64,000 bases of DNA from Azolla caroliniana (Eukaryota; Polypodiophyta). The position numbers and the translations under genes were made by a program. Shown here in pieces: positions 54,067 to 64,000 of this stretch (the first letter of the stretch is position 1; each line of letters opens with the position of its first letter). Below the pieces are notes generated by a model. The model searched no databases and was not told the DNA's origin. It saw only the letters and a list, made by a program, of their open reading frames with translations. Location: positions 6,448,001 to 6,512,000 of the forward strand of contig JBHGNT010000012.1 of the NCBI GenBank assembly GCA_043228905.1. The letters run 5' to 3'.

Positions 54067-55168
54067 CGCCCCCTCAAGCTCAAGTGTGAGGCGTCCGGCA
54101 TCTGGTTTTGCTTTTGGTGTTGTCAGGCTTTTGATGTCGGCTTCTGTGCGGCTTTCGGCATCGGTATTTTCGTGGCAACAGTTTAGGTTCCTCTCACTCA
54201 AGCCTATGTCGAAGGCTTGGGCCGACTACTTTCACCCATTGTGGGTCACGAGCCACTTCTGTAGAGCTCTCAAGCTCTTGTTTGGCCACTACCTTCATCG
54301 CAAAGGCATAATGATGGGCCATGTACTCGTTGTAGCCGAACCGAGCATTGGGATTCTTCTCTCTAGAAGAGCGTCGAAGTTTTTCGCTCACCGATGTGAG
54401 TGCCTTCTTTACTCCAGGGTCTCCTCATGATGGGTACACCAAACTCACTGTCTAGTGAGTAAACCAACACATCTGAATCACTGTCGTTGAGGTGGTCGAG
54501 TTCGTATTCGGGCATCTTACCTTTGCCTTTGTCCAAGGTTGTACTTGGTCGTGACGTGCTTGGAATGTTTGAAGGCTCAGGTGGGCTTGGATTGTCCTAT
54601 GGTAGAGGACTTGTCCGAATGTTGTCCTCCGAGTTGACGTTCAACTCTTCCTCGGTCGGGTTTGGTAGAGCCAAATCGGGCTTATACCAAGATGCCGATT
54701 TGTCGAAGACCGTGTCTCAACTCACCTGAACCGCTCAAGTCGAAGGGTTATAGCACTTTTATGACTTCTTCTCGGACGAGTATCCTACGAGGATACATTT
54801 CTCCAACATCGACTCGGGCTTCTTTCGGTTTTCGTTCGGGATGCGTACGCAATGCTTCCGAACACCTTGAGGTGTGACAAGATCGACTTCCTTCCGACGA
54901 GGATCTCTTATGGAGTTAGCTCATGCACTCCATTACTGGTGTATCGATTCATGAGATAGAAGTCCGTAGATGCCACATCGGCCCAATAGAAGTTTGGCAT
55001 GTGCTTCTCATGCAACATGGCCCGTACTACCTTGAGTATTTGCTGATTCTTCCTTTCGGCGACTACATTTTGTTGGGGTGTGTCGGGATGAGAATTCTCT
55101 CCGGATGCCTTCACTCCTTACCTCCATCCGATCGTAGGCATCGAATGTGCCGATTGGTTTCTTTTTCG

Positions 55169-55587
55169 TGAAAGAATAGCGTGCGGAAGCAATAGAAAAC
55201 CGAACACAGAAACGCAAGTTTAATGGAGAGCTTAGGATATACACAGTACGCGGGAGAGACAGACAGAGAGAGAGCACACAAACTCCATTCAAAAGATAAT
55301 ACTCAATCTGTACATAGGATGTGCTCAGTGAGCACTTTTATACAAGTCCATACGGATTGACAAAAGTACTGACACGTACTTCAATGCTCATAAGTGAGCT
55401 CTACACTGACTCCCAAAATATATTCCTACGCGGAATATCTTCCCAATGGCTTCGCGGTTTACGTGCCACTACGGCTTCTCGTTGCGTACCGGTCTGCGCA
55501 ACGGCTTACGCACCCGGTTTTTGCACCGGTCCGGCCTAACCGATCGATCCCAACCGATCCGGCCAATGTTGAGCTTGTATCTCAACA
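55169..55587 (-). mobile_element. Solo LTR related to Copia A, inside the Copia G integrase
   Basis: 419 bases from TGAAAGAATAGCG to ATCTCAACA in plus-strand reading. Clearly similar to the Copia A LTR over GTGCTCARHGAGCACTTTTA and the following block. TTTTTCG occurs on both sides (55162-55168 and 55588-55594). Confidence 0.78.
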
Positions 55588-57146
55588 TTTTTCGACTTGG
55601 CTTTTGAGGTTTTGGAAGTGGGAGAGCACGTCATTGTTCTTCTTCATCGGAAAGATCCGCGTGTAGCGGGAATAGTCATCGATGAAGGTGACATAGGATC
55701 GGTATTCGCCGATCGTAGGCGTTTGAGCCGGTCCCCATACATCCGAGTGTATGACACCGAGGAGGCCTTTGCTCGCGGAGCTCTCCTTCGGAAATGGGAG
55801 TCAATATTGTTTTCCGAGTTGACACGCTTCACATACTCGGTCGATTCATTTCGACTCGAATGTTGAAAGTTAAATGACGACTCCCTTGCTTTGCATTGCT
55901 CGAAGCCGTTGGAGGTTTATGTGGTCGATTCTCTTGTGCCACAACTCGATGTCGATGTTGGCTTTGAGGCCTTTGGCATACATGGCCTATTTCACCTCAT
56001 TCGAATTGAGGATGAACATGCAACTGTCTCTCCGTCCCTTGGCTAGGAGTCGTCCATCTTTCTAGATGAAGCATCCTTTGTTGTTGAAATGAACTTGCAT
56101 GCCTTGCTCCACGATTTGGCCGACCGATACCAAATTCTTTGTTATTGTGGGCACATGGAAGACATTCTTGATGTAAGTTTGTTCACCTTCTTTCCCGAAT
56201 GGGACATTGCCGATGTGCCGAATGGGATGTGTGGTGTCATCACACGTCTCTATGACGTCGGGTCGATCGGGTGTGCGCAAATCACTTAACCACTCTTCGT
56301 GGCATGTCATGTGATGTGAGACAACGGAATTGACGAACCACACGTCTTCCGAGTTGGAGGTGCTTGTGCACTCAGAAGCCATCATAGAGTTTTCTCTATG
56401 TCTCATTACGAATAGACCACCGTAGTCATCGTATTCGGAGTTGTTGGCGTAGTTTGTGCGTTGTCGGCTTGTCGAAGTCGACTCACTTCTCTTTTTTCGA
56501 CACTTCTCTTCGCGGTAGCTGATTTTGCCTCAATAATTGCAAGTGATGGGCCACGTTTGTCAACCTTGTTCGGCATGGAAGCTCCCCCTTCTTTCGAAGG
56601 TTCCTCGATGGCTTCCGTCTTTTTATCGAAGGTTTGAGTTCCCTTCATTTGATGGGTCGAATCAACCTTTTCTACCGCCTTGACCTTATCCTCTAGGCCA
56701 CCATCCGAATTCGAGAAGAAATTTTTTCCTCCCGATGTCTTGGTTTTGGTTTGGACGTGGTTCTTTTCAACCATTAGCATTGATTGAAGGTCGAAGAACG
56801 AAGGAGGGTTTTTCCTCGCCAAGATTTCCATTCTCAACGAGTCGAATCGTTGTGCGGGGCCGCCCAAGCATACTTGAACCATCTCGTCTTCGTCGACGTT
56901 TATTTTGATGGAGCCAAGTGAGTCGCAAATGCTCTTGATCTTGGCGGTGTTGTTTGACACGGGCATGTCTTTTTGCCGAATGTTGTTCAACTCTTGTTGG
57001 AGTTGAAGCTTTCGGGTGATCGTGTCGGCGGCGAACATTTTCTTTAAGTTTGCCCACGCTTCTTTAGGCGTCTTGGCGTCTCGAATGTGGCTAAGCATGT
57101 GGTTGTGGACACATGTTGCCAAGCAATGCATGACTCGACTCACCGT

Positions 57147-57894
57147 TGTCATGCCTTTCGGCTCCGGATCGTTGTGTGAGTCGGGTGGGAACCACCGGGG
57201 TTTTGGACTAGGAGGAGGAAGAATTTGAGGCTAATCTAGTTATGAATATGAATAGATTATAAGAAAGAGATATAGAAACCTCGTGAATCCCACGAGTGTA
57301 TTGTCTTAGATTAATCAATATTAAGATAATAATATGAATGTAGATAGAAAGATAAGAATATAGAAACCTCATGAATCCCACGGGTATAGTTTATTTCGTG
57401 AATCCCACGAATATAATTAATCGGTGGTTTTTTAGAAATATATCCAATTTCCAAATATTTCACACACTTACATTGTGTTCCTCATCCTTATATAGAGATG
57501 AGAGAGGCTTAGCAATCCATGCTTTTTCTTCTCTAACTATAGACTCCATGCTTTTGCTATAGATAGAATATATGCTTTATCTAAAGTGATCATGCTTTTT
57601 TTAACTTGTGCGTTTTTTATCAACTATGGCGTTCATGCACGCTAGATGTGTATGCATAGCTTTTTCTTTTAGCATGTGTTTTCTTTTAACTAAAGTTTAT
57701 CCTAGGTGAACTAACCTTTCTATGTGGAACATCTACTTTTGACCACTACATTATTAACATGGAGGTGCAAGGTTTGAATCTTGCCCTATGCATGTAATGC
57801 TTATTTTGATATTTTCTTCTTCTTTTTTTCTTCATATTTATTCAATCGGTTATTTTATATTATTTTCACGTAGTGTACGAAATACAGTATGACA
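57147..57894 (-). mobile_element. Solo LTR (TGTCATAC...GGCATGACA) inside the Copia G gag
   Basis: 748 bases with perfect CCGT duplications (57143-57146 and 57895-57898). Removing it rejoins the gag frame between YATWEQ and SRVMHCLATC. On the minus strand it has a TATA box in CTCTATATAAGGATG and repeated CGTGGGATTCAYGAGG units. The motif CCAAAACCCCGGTGGTTCCC lies at 57188-57207, shared with 21257, 30029 and 34330. Confidence 0.82.
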
Positions 57895-58223
57895 CCGTTT
57901 GCTCCCATGTCGCGTAGTCGGCGTTCTTTGAGTCGGGTCTATTTTCTTGTGCGCCGTTGATGTAGCTCCAATACCCTTGGCCGACAAGGTATTGGTTCAT
58001 CTTGTACTCCCAAGATGAATAATTACTTTCGTCTAGCTTTTCATTGGGGAGCGAGCTACCCAGTTGTGTCTTCATTTTGACGTAGTGACTTCCTTCTCGT
58101 CTTTCCTTCATTCGATCATGTGCTACGTAGAGGCACTATGGTAGCAGATAGTCGGATTTTGTCGTCGGCATCACAGAGTCGGATGGGCTTAGTGGATTTT
58201 CTAAACCACACGCTCTGATACCA

Positions 58224-58646
58224 TGTTAAGATATATGTAATTAAGCAAAGGTTAAGTAGTACCTAATTATGTGATTAAGTTAAGCGGAAGATTATGTGAT
58301 ATGTGTGTGTATGTGTGTAAGAGGAAGATACACTTATGAACAACACTAGATGGGGGATGATTAACTCTATATTAAATTATCATCATCAAATACAAAAATA
58401 CCCACAATGAGGTATATATACATCTCATGTGCAAAGGTACACATGTGTGAGTAAAATATAGGTACAACCGTGTTTAAGTCCTATATTAAATGACCTTGGG
58501 AGTGGAGGATCTAGAATATCGTACTTAAGTACAAGGTTCTATTTAAGGTGTTATAGTCAACACTTCTAACTAGATTCAATCTAGGTAACTACGAAGTTAC
58601 ATGGTTTACTAACTAACTAACTCTAGTTGCGCTTGATCTCTCAACA
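58224..58646 (-). repeat. 5' LTR of Copia G
   Basis: 423 bases, starting TGTTGAGAGATCAAGC and ending TATCTTAACA on the minus strand, followed by the priming site at 58212-58223. Confidence 0.92.
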
Positions 58647-58778
58647 TTGTCTTATAGGACAAATGTGTCCTTTTATTTACAACAGATGTAACTGTTCATA
58701 TGACTCTTCATATCATGAGTCATGTAACTATTTTATTTATTTATTTAATTTGTATTATTTTCCTTATATTTTCTAACA
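58647..58778 (-). repeat. 3' LTR of Copia H, second part
   Basis: Continues 53497-53633 after Copia G and matches 63846-63970 (CATATGACTCTTCATAT block), ending TTCTAACA. Confidence 0.88.
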
Positions 58779-58835
58779 CTCCCCCATAAGGAAAATAATC
58801 AAAATTGCGAGTTTTTATCTTCAGTGTTTGTGTGA

Positions 58836-61800
58836 TTAAACAATCCGATATTTTTTGCAACATTGTAAGTGCTTGTGATTTGCTACTGCCTTTGTTAAGA
58901 AATCTGCCCACATCAGAGTTGTAGGTGGGAACTTTATGTTGATCTTCTTTCCTTCAATCATGTCTCTTACGAAATGGTGCTTCATCGAGATGTGATGTAT
59001 GTTATCACTAATTCTTGGGTTGCTTGCCAGGTTTATACATGACTGATTATCACAGTAAATTTCTATTGGTTTTCCTTCAACAAAAGTAATTTCTTCCAGT
59101 ATAGCTTTTAACCACATTCCTTCTTTTGCAGCTAGAGTAGTAACAACATATTCCGCTTTTGTTGAAGATAGTGAAACTGTAGCTTGTTTTCGATCTCCAT
59201 GCAATTGCTCCTCCGGCAAAGGTGTAAACGTAGCCACTTGTGGATTTTCGGTCATCCACATCTCCTCCCCAGTCGGAGTCGGCCCATCCATGAAGAGCAG
59301 TTGAGGGGTTTGCCCACCCACACAATTTTGGTTGGATGATTCCGAATGCGTGGATTGAAAAGTAAGACACAAGTGTTTAGTATGTTAAGATATGGAAGAA
59401 TTCTCTTAAGTGCTTGCCAATGTTTAGGACCACGGTTTGTCATAAAGCGTGATAGTAGTCCAGTACTAAAGCATAGATCTGGTCTCGTGCTACTAACTAG
59501 ATATCGTATGGAGCCTATTACTTGTCTATAGGGAATGTTTTTCATTTCGGTTTCTTCTATGGGTGATTTTGGGCTATCTTTAGTGGACAACTTAAGTGAG
59601 GTAGGAAGTGGGGTAGATATGGGTTTGCAATTTTCCATGTTAAAACGTTTTAGAATATTATTGATGTATCGAGATTGTGAGAGTGATATTTGACCTAGTC
59701 TTGTATTTCATTTGACTTCTATTCCTAGAAAATAGGTCATGGGTCCAAGTTCGGTCATAGGAAATGCTGATTTTAACTCTTGTTTACAGAAATTTAAATA
59801 GGATAGAAAATTTGATAACAAGGGAAAATCATCTACATAGACTCCTAGTATGATGAGGTTAGATGCCGATTTTCTAAAACATATGTTTGGTTCACTTTTA
59901 ACTCTATTATATCCCCATTTAATAAAAAGGGTATGGAGACGATAGTACTAGGCTTGAGGTGATTGTTGTAGGCTGTAGATTGACTTCCACAGTTTGCAGA
60001 CATGTGTTTGAAGTTGTGTATTCTGGAAGTAGGGAGGTTGCTCCATATAGACTTCTTCTTCAAGGTCACCCTGTAGGAAGGCGGTTTCAACATCCAAGTG
60101 ATGAAGTTCAAGCTTTTGAGCCGCAACGATGGCCACAAGTAGTCGAAAAGATGTTATTCGGAGTGTGGGACTAAAGGTATCTGTGTGGTCTATATCTAGG
60201 TACTTGTGTGAAGCCTCGAGCAACTAGTCTAGCTTTGAAACGCACAGGTTGTCCTTGGGGGTCATGCTTTATTCGGAGTACCCATTTGCAGGTTATAATT
60301 TTACAATCGGGTGGGTTTTCTCACAAGATCTCATTTTTATTTTTGGTAAGGGAGTGCATTTCATTTTTCATTGCATTTATACAGTTATCTACATTAGGGC
60401 TTCTGAGTGCTTCTTCAACGTTGGTGGGTTCTTCGAGATTTGTATGCGTGGACTATCTTGGACGATGTTAGGTGTGTGAGCATTATCAAGATCGCTAAAG
60501 TGACACTCCAAATGGTCCAACTCTTGGTAAATATGTCAGATAGTGGTCTTAAACATCTAGGGGGTGTCGTGTAGTTGTCTTAAGTGTGTGAATGTTGGGG
60601 TTGTGGAGTGTTAGGGGAGTCTAGTTTTGTAGGGGAAGTATTGAACTTGGATTTTGTGTGTGATAGGCGTAGATGTGAACTAAATGGAGAGCTAGAGAAT
60701 GGCGAAATGTCTCTAGTTGTCGACTGTGTGTGCCGGCCTCAAATCGGTGAAAGTGGTCATGGTGTCAGTGTCTTCTGCACCTTCCTGAGGTGGAGCAGTG
60801 TTCTGTAATTTTTCGAAGAGGTTGTTGGGACCCGAGCGATGGTGTGTTGTGGCGATCATAGACAGGGATGATTCGAGAAGATGGAAAGGGAAGATGTCTG
60901 ATCATATTCGCCTTGATCCTCCCATGGTGATGAAGTATTGTGGACGGATTGATTTTCCGATGTGAGTTTCTGAGTTCTATAGTTGTTTTCTTGACGCAAA
61001 GGGGAAGATTTTGGAGTGCGGGATAAACTAGATGGGGTACCCAAGTGTGTGGAGCTATACTCAGCATTAGAGAATGGATAATGTGATGGTGCTGTCAAGG
61101 TGAAGGAGACCGAGGATGGTGTAGGAACAAAGCTAATGAGACCCTGGTGTATATCATCTGAGCATTGTTCGTCGCGGTGTAACAACCTGGTTGTGTTATT
61201 ATTTTCTGTGATTGGTGAAGATGTTGTAGGACAGTTGTGTTCTTGAAGGATTTTATCTTCATTAAAGGGGATGCTTCTACTGAAAAAGAATGTGTTTTGT
61301 TCTAGGTCATATAGGCGGTAGGCCTTATAACCATGAGCATCGCCATAGCCAACGAAAACGACTTTCTTAGCGTTTGGATCAAGTTTCATTCTTTTTGTAT
61401 CTGATATGTGAGCAAATGTAGGACAACCAAATATTCTCAAATTTTGGGGATGAGGTTTATGTCCATACAAGAGTTCAAATGGAGTAAGGAAGCCTTGGGA
61501 GTGCTGGTAGATTCGATTATGAATGTAGCGGGTTGTTGCAATGGCTTCTTCCCAGAATTTCGATTCTAGAGCATGTAACATGTTGCGAGCAACATTTAAC
61601 AAACTTCTGTTTTTCCTCTCTACTATGCCGTTTTGTTGGGGTGTGTGTGGGACAGACCTTCGATGGTGGATTCCTTGCGATTTGCAGAAACTTATGAAGT
61701 CTTTTGAGTGATATTCCCCTCCTCCATCAGTTTGTAAGAATTGAAGTTTTTGGTTAGTTAGATTTTCAGCAAGAGAAAGATATTTCTTAAATGTAGATAG

Positions 61801-63519
61801 AGCTTGATTTTTAGCTTTTAGAAAGGTAATAACGGTGAATTTACTATAGTCATCGGTAAAACTTATGAAGTGTACTGATCCACTAATTGATTTTGTAGGA
61901 AAGGGGCCACAGAGATCACTGTGGACAAGTTGCAGTGCTCTACTGCTTGTGGTTTGGTGGAGTGGAAAAGTATGTTAGGGCGTTTTTCCAAGGATGCACC
62001 CTTCGCAGATTTTCAGGTTTGTGAGATGGGCTTTTGGAAGGCCTAGTGCCAAGTTATGAAGTTGCATATTTTTAATGGCTTGTAGATGAGTGTGTGTGAG
62101 TCGATGGTGCCACATATTTGTTAGAGTAGAGTGTTCGTTTGTTGATGTATAATGTGCTTCTAATGTAATGGTTTTGGGTGTGCATAGGATGCAATAGAGT
62201 CCTTCATCTAGGTGTTTACTGATGTATTTAGTTGTTTGTCCATCCAGGGTTTTATGCCTAATTTGTGCATATGTTTCTTCGAACTATATTTTTGGTTGCT
62301 TGACAAACTGATAATAAGTTTTTCGTGATTCCATGAACAAAATAAACATTGTCTACTTTGAGAAGTTGATTGTCTTCTAGAAAAATGTTTGCTTACCCCT
62401 TTCCTAAAGCATTTAGCCTACCATTATTACCAAACACGATGGGGATTGGTACTGGTAAGGGGTTATAATTTTTGATGGATTGTCTATTATTTGTCATGTG
62501 ACGTGTGGCACCGTTATCAAAGTACCTGGTGTTGTCTGATTTCTGTTTTGTATTGATTCTTGCATTTAAAGCGTCTACAATAAAGGCTTGCATGAGGTCA
62601 TCATAACCGTCATCAATCTTTTCCTCGTTTGTTTCAGTTGGGTATGACTCATCTTCTGAGATTTCTTCAGCTATGTGGGCTTCTACTCGAGATCTAGGTC
62701 TCTGATATGTTTGGTATGGTTGTTTAATTTTGGTTTTTCTAAACCTACATTGATTGTTGGTATGTCCGGATTTCTTGCAAATAGTGCAGAAAATTTGTGA
62801 GAACTTGAGGCCTCCAGTTTTTTATCTAGAATTTCTGGGTAGTTTCTAGGCTTGTATTCCATTCTTTGATTTTGATAGGGTTGTTTGCTACGATATGCTA
62901 TCGTCATTAATGTGTGTTTTGTTTGTTCCGGCCGGCGTGCCTTTTTCATTGCCTCTTCTTGTCTTATACAATTTATGAGGTCAATGAGAGTTGTGTTTGT
63001 GTTGAAATTTTGGGTGGTCACAAAAGTGCTCCATGATGGTTGCAATGCACCTAATAGCAGGAGTCTTTGCAACTTTGATTCTATTTCGACGCCAGACGTA
63101 AGACATTCATCTAGTTTTCGTTTCCATGCACACATATCATCTTCTTCTTGCATCTTTAAAATTACTAATGAGTTTAGAGTCATGACCTGATTTCCGTCTA
63201 TAGTTGGTTCGAATTCATTTTTCAAGTCGATCCACATGGCATTTGTAGTGCACCAATCTCTAATCGCATCGGCTTGCTGGTCTTCCAAATTCGACGTGAT
63301 TTCTCGCTTTTGTGCTAGATCTTTCTCTTCCCATGCAGGGTAGTTTGGGTCTGACGTGTTGAGTTGTATCTCTATGCCCCCAACTACTACCCATAGCTTC
63401 ATTTGTTTGACAAGGAGCGTCATTTTGCTACTCCAGACTCTATAATTTGTGTTATTAAATTTGCTTATTGTTGTTTTTCTATATAGGAAGTTTTGGGATA
63501 AGGGTGTTGCATGAGCCAT
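58836..63519 (-). pseudogene. Copia H gag-pol remnant
   Basis: Right to left: gag from the ATG at 63519 (ISKFNNTNYRVWSSKMTLLV, DLINCIRQEEAMKKARRP), 278 codons; the zinc knuckle CTICKKSGHTNNQC at about 62755-62800 lies one frame away after an A-run near 62822; protease YFDNGATRHMTNN (DSG changed to DNG) at 62393-62593; integrase finger and core in pieces at 61600-62390; integrase C-terminus (NLRIFGCPTFAHISDTKRMK) at 60856-61602; RT (ELHHLDVETAFLQGDLEEEV at 59948-60223, VYVDDF near 59830) and RNase H (SDWGGDVDDRKSTSGYVYTF, YCDNQSCINLASNPRISD) at 58836-59372. Gag belongs to the UBN2 type. Many frameshifts and stops break the pol part. Confidence 0.88.
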
Positions 63520-63748
63520 TGCTATGAAAGATTATTTGTTCAAAAAAAGTAGGAGTGTGCAGGTCTTAGAAAGGGTAAAAGGTTCTGGCCTATCCTGTGA
63601 TTTATTTGTTTCTGTGCAGAAAGTTTGATTTACGGGCCGTTTTCTGAGTTTCTATGATTTGTTGTTTCAGTGCAAATTCCAGAAAGTTTGATCTACAAGT
63701 CATTCTCAGATTATTCTATGGTAGAATAGGGAACCTGCTCTGATAACA

Positions 63749-63970
63749 TGTAGAACTTCAAAAACAGGGAGATAGAGAGAGAAAGATGAATTTGATTGGT
63801 TTAGAATGGTTATGGCTCTTCTCTACGAATGTGTGTTGTTGTTCTTATAAGACAAATGTGCCCTTTTGTTTACAACAATGTAACTATTCATATGACTCTT
63901 CATATAACGAGTCATATAATTGTTTTATTTATTTATTTAATTTGTACAATTTTAATTATATTTTCTAACA
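63749..63970 (-). repeat. 5' LTR of Copia H
   Basis: 222 bases, TGTAGAACTTC to ATTTTCTAACA, with the priming site variant at 63737-63748. The last 30 bases of the window are unassigned flank. Confidence 0.88.
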
Positions 63971-64000
63971 TGGCGATCTCTGATGCGCCAATCCAACCAT

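Larger units (their letters stand above)
54067..58140 (-). pseudogene. Copia G gag-protease-integrase remnant
   Basis: Right to left: gag N-terminus (NEKLDESNYSSWEYKMNQYL, GQGYWSYINGAQENRP) at 57895-58111, cut by a solo LTR; gag core (RVMHCLATCVHNHMLSHIRD, FFDLQSMLMVEKNHV) at 56406-57146; protease block (VWFVNSVVSHHMTCHEEW, with the DSG triad changed to NSV) at 56062-56406; integrase finger and core at 55600-56000, cut by a second solo LTR; integrase C-terminus (MLHEKHMPNFYWADVASTDF) at 54908-55145; linker (REKNPNARFGYNEYMAHHYA) at 54194-54391. The sequence then runs DPQWVKVV, SLRHRLE and on to the LTR, as in Copia F. Dead at protease, with frameshifts throughout. Confidence 0.87.
53634..58646 (-). 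mobile_element. Copia G, RT-less Copia element of the F family
   Basis: LTRs at 53634-54066 and 58224-58646. The flanks TTGTT and TTGTC suggest a nearly intact target duplication within the H LTR. The priming site TGGTATCAGAGC lies at 58212-58223. It has gag, protease, integrase and linker, then passes straight to the 3' LTR without RT or RNase H. Two solo LTRs (55169-55587 and 57147-57894) lie inside. Confidence 0.9.
53497..63970 (-). mobile_element. Copia retrotransposon H, with Copia G in its 3' LTR
   Basis: A perfect TGGCG duplication flanks it (53492-53496 and 63971-63975). The 5' LTR is 63749-63970 (TGTAGAAC to TTCTAACA). The 3' LTR is split by Copia G into 53497-53633 and 58647-58778. 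A priming site variant, TGTTATCAGAGC, adjoins the 5' LTR, and a purine tract lies at 58779-58792. The H sequence itself is about 5.5 kb. Confidence 0.92.

Noticed and set aside
1-64000. tRNA, rRNA or small nuclear RNA genes
   Set aside because: Looked for cloverleaf-type and conserved rRNA words; only primer-binding sites matching the tRNA-Met 3' end were found.

Overview
This window is plant nuclear DNA, almost wholly built of nested transposable elements beside the 5' half of one conserved cellular gene. The land-plant assignment rests on Copia and Gypsy elements primed by initiator-Met tRNA (TGGTATCAGAGC sites), a Mutator-like element with a SWIM-finger transposase and a Ulp1-type protease, a plant-type LINE with a C-terminal zf-RVT region, and a UBP1/UBP2-type deubiquitinase. 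I cannot fix the species. The depth of nesting fits a large repeat-rich genome, and a fern is a guess only. No RNA gene, CRISPR array or bacterial-type signal was seen.

Layout. 1-2070 (minus): first 690 codons of a ZnF-UBP/USP ubiquitin protease, running off the left edge. 2071-3320: its upstream region, made of degenerate AAGCTT/GAA-rich repeat units. 3319-3775, 11737-11830 and 17183-17560: parts of one ATGT-type microsatellite, split by a Mutator-like element (3777-11736) and a full-coding LINE (11831 to about 17238). 17915-18290 and 25140-27198 plus 42398-43130: older LINE remnants. 18657-24424: Copia J with a perfect 5-bp target duplication and a solo LTR inside. 27199-42397: Copia A, inserted in the old LINE and itself carrying a GC-rich gag-like composite (30029-34945) and Copia B (36884-41360, with a solo LTR inside). 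43136-48450: Copia I, Gypsy and Copia E fragments. 48453-52240: Copia F, gag-protease-integrase without reverse transcriptase. 52241-53490: an unassigned pair of direct repeats. 53497-63970: Copia H with a perfect TGGCG duplication; Copia G, of the F family, sits in its 3' LTR and carries two solo LTRs.

Functionally only the deubiquitinase looks like a host gene. Only the LINE keeps both of its open reading frames uninterrupted. The Mutator transposase has one in-frame stop. The Copia pol genes are broken by stops, indels or nested insertions.

The most unusual material is: (i) a set of LTRs (TGTCRTGAAG at one end, GACA at the other) that share a U5 motif and 4-bp target duplications, one of them bounding a GC-rich gag-like element with an in-frame 120-bp repeat; (ii) a Copia family (F and G) that has lost RT and RNase H at what looks like the same junction in two separate insertions; (iii) a Mutator-like element with arrays of a GGTCGCCCAACC motif at both ends and an LTR-less Gypsy pol segment inside it.
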